DNA from: Treponema sp.
GTDB lineage: Bacteria; Spirochaetota; Spirochaetia; Treponematales; Treponemataceae
Direction: 5' to 3'
Length of the DNA: 36,324 nucleotides
NCBI GenBank assembly: GCA_017534445.1
Contig: JAFXWC010000024.1
Span: forward strand, 1 to 36,324
This document shows positions 32,512 through 36,324 of this stretch, one piece after another. The notes beneath the pieces are model-generated. The model saw only the letters and a program-made list of their open reading frames with translations. It ran no database searches and was not told the DNA's origin. Positions within the stretch are counted from its first letter, which is position 1; the number at the start of each line of letters is the position of its first letter. The position numbers and the translations under genes were made by a program.

Positions 32512-35500
32512 TTAATCAACTAATGCAGATGAGAGCGTGCTGCTGTTATAGTAAGTGCCTGAGTTTATATAGCGATTAGGACCGTATGAAGCTGAGTTTC
32601 CTGTAATTATTGCTGCTGAGTCCCAAGTGAATGAACCTGTATCTGTTGCTGGCGGGATGCTTATAGACGGGGTAACAAAAATTCCGCCCCCCATACCGGA
32701 TGGTCCTGAAGAACCTATACATTTATTGGTCTTTAATTCACCACCTGTTAGCGTTACTTTTCCGGAAGAATATATACCGCCACCTATGCAAGAGCCGTTT
32801 GTTGTAGAAGCATTGTTTGTGTTAATAGAGCCTCCTATCATAGTCAATTCCCCGGAATTATAGATATAAAAGCCTCCACCCATGGCTATACCTGTAGCAT
32901 AACTGGAAGTATCGGATACGCTATTGCTGATTATTGTACCGTCAGACAATGTCATTTTTCCGCCTTCAAATATATACACACCGCCGCCCAAAGCACTTGA
33001 AGATGCAGAAACTGTATTTGCTTTTATTGATCCTCCGTCCATGGTTACAATTCCGTCTTGATATATAAAAAGACCACCGCCAGAAACACTCAAGGTTCCA
33101 GAACCTGCAGAAACCTCATTATTGCTAATTTCTGCCGTTCCGCTAATGCCGAGGCTTCCTTCTTTAATATAAATTCCTCCACCGGAAATATAAGGTTTAG
33201 TATCAGAATATACTTTGTTGTTGGAAATAGAACCTGAGCTAAAAGTTATTGTACATTGTTCAGCAAAAATGCCACCGCCACTTTCATTTGCTGTGTTGTA
33301 TTTAATGGTACAGCCGCTGATTGTACAATCTGGCTTTTTTGTGCTTGAGCCAGAGCGATACGGACCAACATACAAGCCACCGCCAAATTGTGTAGCTTCA
33401 TTTCCGTCATCATAAGTAGCGGCTCCTATTGTTCCGCCGGAAAGGACAATGTCAGTACCCTGGGTAGAAATACCGCCACCAAGTTTTGCCGAGTTCTTGC
33501 TGATTGTACCGCTTCGCATTTCGAATTCTTCGTCAGAACTTTCGCCTAGGGCTGCAAGCGCAATGCCACCGCCATATTTGGCAGAATCTGTTGGTGCAAG
33601 CAGTGTGTTTTCTGAAATAATACCGTCTTCCATTAACATAGAGCCGTAGCAGAAAATTCCACCTCCATAGGCATTTTTATCACTGGCAGAAGTTGAAGAA
33701 GAGTCAGCCTTGTTTTTTGTAATCTTGCTTCCGCTACCGGACAAGGTAAGTAATCCGTCGCCATTTACAAAAATACCGCCTCCCCTTGCTGTTCTATCAG
33801 AGGAAGTGGCAGTATTGCTTTCTATTATAGAATCTATTATATCTGCGGAAGCGTTAGAGTTTATGTAAATTCCTCCGCCACAAGCTGCTGTATTCTTGCT
33901 TACCGTACAGTTTGTAAGCGTCAAAGTTCCTGCGTTATAGATGCCTCCACCATCTCCGTTGGTGTTTGTACATTCTGTTACCGTAACATATTCGGCTTCT
34001 ACTACTACACTGTAGGCAATCGTTATGGGACCTTTGAGCTGTGAGCTTTCTGCGAACGACTTGAATTCCAAATTCTTAAGAGTTGTGTTGCAGCTGAATG
34101 TTATGGACTTTCCGCCACCGTTTACTTGTATTGTGTCTGTAGAGCCTTCTGAAACTTTTCCCTCTATGGTAAGGCCTGGAACAGCTTCAACTTCGATATC
34201 TTGTGATTCCGTAATTGTGTTTTGTACTTTTATGATATAGTTGTCTGCTGAAGCTAAATAACGGTCTTTTGCATCTGAAACCGCTCTGTATAGAGTTGCG
34301 AACGGGGCTGTCTCTGAGCCAGTGCCAGCCGTATCACTTGCGTCTGCGCCGCCAACATAAATTATAGTGTCTTCACTGGAATGCGCCATAATGGCACCGG
34401 TATTTGTGGCATTGTAAACAAGCGAATAAGTGGAATCCGTGGGCGTTGTAAAATAATCTACTTGCTCTTCTGTAGCTATTATTGCAAGGTTGCCAAAAGC
34501 AAATCGTGAAGTATCAGTTGGAGTTGTATTCAATTCAACAGTAATAGGGCTTGCCGTTGTGAAAGAGGAGCTCAATTCCAACGGATTGTCCTTTGAGCTT
34601 AAATAAATTTTACTGTCGGATGAAATGCTTCCGTCTAGCGTTAATTTTCCGCTATCGGATGTTTCTATTTTTCCAAGCCCGCTAAAATTCAAATAGGAAA
34701 CTTCTGCCTCGCCAGAAATTGTAAGGGAATAGTTGCTAGAGCCGCCGCTTACGGTTGCCGTAGAAGATGTGTTTTCACTTGAGATGAAAGCTTTTTTGCT
34801 ACTATTCAAGGTAATGTTGCGGCCAAGGGAAACATTGTTTTGCACAACTATTTCGAATGTGGGGGTGCCCGTTGCGGGAGAATTGTTTACAAGTTCTATT
34901 GCCCTTGCTAAAGTTTTTACTGGGCTAAAGCAAGAGCCTGTGCCATCATCGTCGCCGGAGGAATTTACGTAGATGGTGGTAAGTTCTGCACTTTGGACAA
35001 GAGCTTTTGTTACTATAATGTTTCCACTGGAGACATAACCTATTGGGGAAGTTTCAAATTTGGTTGTGGTTAAATTTGAATAGACGTTTATAACTTCTTT
35101 TATGCGGTAAAGAATATCTCCTGTGCAGTCAGTGCCAGAATAAAAAATAAAATCAACATTATAGGAACCGGGAGAAACATCATTTACAATCCAGTTCCAA
35201 GAACTGCTGTTATTTGTTGCGGATAAATCGCCGGTTGCTTTTATACTGCCTATGCCAGAGTCTCCCATAGCGGAAATGTGAAGATTTATATTTCCTTTTT
35301 CTGTACTGGAAGAGCTAACGTAGCGCAAAACCAAAGGGCTTATTGTGGCAGATTCAGAAAGGTTTGCGGTAACATTTTGTGTGGTTGCAAGTATCGTATT
35401 GTTAGTAGAATCTTTTGCACAAGCACTTAAGGACCACGAGCCGCTTGGCAAATTGATTGTATAAGATATAATGCCTGTGCTAGACTCTACCGTAATGAGG

Positions 35501-35820
35501 CCGTTGGGTGAGTCGCTGGTAGTTATTGTTATGTCCGATGAACCAGAACGTGCCGCTGTTACTGAAAAGTTAAGCGAAGAAGCGGTTGGTTCTGCGGGAA
35601 AAGCCGTGCGGGCATTTGGGTCGCTTATAAAAACAGAAGGATTTGCCCCAGAGAGTTTAATGGTGCCGGATAAAACAACAGTTCTGTCTGGCGACTGGGC
35701 AACAGCTGGACTGCTTTCGCGAGGCTCTGCATCTGGCACAGAAAAAGAACACCCGGTAAGCAAAGCCACAGCAGCAAGAGGAAGTAAAAATGTCTTCATA
35801 AAAATACAGCGCACTTTCAT
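32512..35820 (-). CDS. Large right-handed beta-helix lipoprotein with GGG[I/L/V/F] repeats (Pmp-like)
   Basis: A protein of up to 1102 residues. The N-terminus contains a lipoprotein signal (KTFLLPLAAVALLTGC). An N-terminal Ig-like part (~50-260) is followed by two DUF1565-like segments (TTIYVNSSGDDDGTG... and TIIYVGGADASDTAG...). From residue ~640 there are 14 GGG[I/L/V/F] motifs spaced about 25-40 residues, each with a nearby N-T/N-x-A turn (for example GGGIYINS, GGGIFVNG, GGGLFIYQ), typical of parallel beta-helices in Chlamydia Pmp proteins and treponemal surface proteins. It is likely surface-anchored, for adhesion or polymer binding (inference). Start options are ATG 35820, GTG 35814 (best spaced from AAAAGGG) and ATG 35799; the lipobox is the same in all. 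Confidence 0.85.
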   Translation of the reverse strand: MKVRCIFMKTFLLPLAAVALLTGCSFSVPDAEPRESSPAVAQSPDRTVVLSGTIKLSGANPSVFISDPNARTAFPAEPTASSLNFSVTAARSGSSDITITTSDSPNGLITVESSTGIISYTINLPSGSWSLSACAKDSTNNTILATTQNVTANLSESATISPLVLRYVSSSSTEKGNINLHISAMGDSGIGSIKATGDLSATNNSSSWNWIVNDVSPGSYNVDFIFYSGTDCTGDILYRIKEVINVYSNLTTTKFETSPIGYVSSGNIIVTKALVQSAELTTIYVNSSGDDDGTGSCFSPVKTLARAIELVNNSPATGTPTFEIVVQNNVSLGRNITLNSSKKAFISSENTSSTATVSGGSSNYSLTISGEAEVSYLNFSGLGKIETSDSGKLTLDGSISSDSKIYLSSKDNPLELSSSFTTASPITVELNTTPTDTSRFAFGNLAIIATEEQVDYFTTPTDSTYSLVYNATNTGAIMAHSSEDTIIYVGGADASDTAGTGSETAPFATLYRAVSDAKDRYLASADNYIIKVQNTITESQDIEVEAVPGLTIEGKVSEGSTDTIQVNGGGKSITFSCNTTLKNLEFKSFAESSQLKGPITIAYSVVVEAEYVTVTECTNTNGDGGGIYNAGTLTLTNCTVSKNTAACGGGIYINSNASADIIDSIIESNTATSSDRTARGGGIFVNGDGLLTLSGSGSKITKNKADSSSTSASDKNAYGGGIFCYGSMLMEDGIISENTLLAPTDSAKYGGGIALAALGESSDEEFEMRSGTISKNSAKLGGGISTQGTDIVLSGGTIGAATYDDGNEATQFGGGLYVGPYRSGSSTKKPDCTISGCTIKYNTANESGGGIFAEQCTITFSSGSISNNKVYSDTKPYISGGGIYIKEGSLGISGTAEISNNEVSAGSGTLSVSGGGLFIYQDGIVTMDGGSIKANTVSASSSALGGGVYIFEGGKMTLSDGTIISNSVSDTSSYATGIAMGGGFYIYNSGELTMIGGSINTNNASTTNGSCIGGGIYSSGKVTLTGGELKTNKCIGSSGPSGMGGGIFVTPSISIPPATDTGSFTWDSAAIITGNSASYGPNRYINSGTYYNSSTLSSALVD

Positions 35821-35835
35821 CCCTTTTCAATACTA

Positions 35836-35844
35836 ATTATAGCA
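35836..35844 (-). promoter_or_regulatory. Extended -10 promoter element for the beta-helix gene
   Basis: The minus strand reads TGCTATAAT, an extended -10 box, 15 bases before the ATG at 35820. No convincing -35 box is visible. Confidence 0.5.
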
Positions 35845-35898
35845 TTTTTTAAGCTTTTTGGCTACAGAACTGTATTTTACTTTCTATATTATGTTATT

Positions 35899-35927
35899 CG
35901 GACAAAACACAGCTTTTATGATATAAT
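35899..35927 (+). promoter_or_regulatory. Promoter of the hsdM-like gene with -10 six bases before the ATG
   Basis: TATAAT at 35922-35927, preceded at 17 bases by CGGACA (partial -35 match). The ATG is at 35934 with no Shine-Dalgarno between, the same geometry as the XylF-like gene. Confidence 0.5.
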
Positions 35928-35933
35928 TCATTT

Positions 35934-36324
35934 ATGGCAAAAACATCGACAAAAAAAACGGCAAAATTATCATCCGCCACCATCGGATTTGAACAGCAGA
36001 TTTGGGATGCAGCCTGCGAACTTTGGGGACACATTCCCGCTGCAGATTACCGCAAAATATTTACAGGACTTATCTTCTTAAAATACATCTCAACCGCATT
36101 CGAAAAAAAATACGCAGAACTAGTTGCAGAAGGCGACGGATTTGAAGACGACCCCGATGCTTATGAAGCAGACAACATCTTCTTTGTCCCTCTGGAAGCC
36201 CGCTGGTCAGAAATTGCAAAAGCAGCCCACACACCGGAAATCGGTACAATCTTAGACAAAGCCATGATTGCCATAGAAGCCGACAACAAAAGCCTCAAAG
36301 GAGTCCTTCCAAAAAACTACGCCA
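35934..36324 (+). CDS. hsdM: Type I restriction-modification DNA methyltransferase subunit HsdM (N-terminal fragment)
   Basis: The first 130 codons; the gene runs off the window. After a Lys/Thr-rich start, the translation shows the HsdM N-terminal helical domain: FEQQIWDAACELWGHIPAAD, YRKIFTGLIFLKYISTAFE, and the later FFVPLEARWSEIAKAA and IGTILDKAMIAIEADN. HsdM methylates adenine within the recognition site chosen by HsdS and forms a complex with HsdS and HsdR. The catalytic motifs and partner genes lie beyond the window. Confidence 0.9.
   Translation, partial: MAKTSTKKTAKLSSATIGFEQQIWDAACELWGHIPAADYRKIFTGLIFLKYISTAFEKKYAELVAEGDGFEDDPDAYEADNIFFVPLEARWSEIAKAAHTPEIGTILDKAMIAIEADNKSLKGVLPKNYA

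Noticed and set aside
35934..36324. A complete restriction-modification system
   Set aside because: Only the N-terminus of HsdM is in the window; HsdS and HsdR cannot be assessed.

Overview
The window looks like a chromosomal segment of a spirochaete, most likely a gut- or rumen-type Treponema. This is an inference from gene content: relaxed lipoprotein signal sequences, a GGG[I/L/V/F]-repeat beta-helix lipoprotein, a fused Gx-type transporter, pyruvate phosphate dikinase, and a xylose-type binding protein beside a LytS/YesN-type regulatory system. Base composition is moderate and no rRNA, tRNA, CRISPR array or transposase was seen. No gene-free stretch exceeds 300 bases.

Layout. 1-3945 (+): the end of an FKBP-type prolyl isomerase, a Gx/EcfT-like membrane protein, and the helicase HrpB. 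4123-6594 (+): a promoter and a long Ala/Lys/Glu-repeat lipoprotein whose reading frame is broken once by a missing base. 6594-10026 (+): a uracil-DNA-glycosylase-like protein, then a run of small secreted and membrane proteins, including two tandem paralogues of which only the first keeps an NTF2-fold immunity-type domain. 10090-11070 (+): a predicted outer-membrane protein behind a 5' hairpin. 11073-15017 (-): a tightly coupled three-gene operon of a 4HBT thioesterase, an exported class 3 lipase with a barrel-like C-terminus, and an ATP-grasp enzyme. 15307-19047 (+): pyruvate phosphate dikinase with a histone-like Lys/Ala tail, a terminator, and a PHP-family histidinol phosphatase. 19235-25267 (-): a 2010-residue alpha-2-macroglobulin with an intact thioester motif. 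25419-26465 (+): a XylF-like lipoprotein. 26625-30699 (-): an operon for a membrane-anchored sugar-binding protein, a LytS/YesM-type histidine kinase and an AraC-type response regulator, resembling the clostridial XylFII-LytS/YesN three-component system. 30807-32324 (+): an aldehyde dehydrogenase, transcribed divergently from that operon. 32392-35820: a 29-codon mini-lipoprotein (+) and a large beta-helix lipoprotein (-). 35934-36324 (+): the start of a type I methyltransferase subunit (HsdM), cut by the window edge.

The strongest signals beyond single genes are these. A GC-rich intergenic repeat family occurs in five core copies plus one partial copy, in both orientations, always between genes. 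The 8-mer GGGTACAG occurs 13 times in the first 25 kb, where about one would be expected by chance. At three genes the -10 box lies 6-8 bases before the start codon, suggesting leaderless or near-leaderless transcripts. The lipase/ATP-grasp/thioesterase operon and the xylose-type sensory locus are the best candidates for interacting systems.
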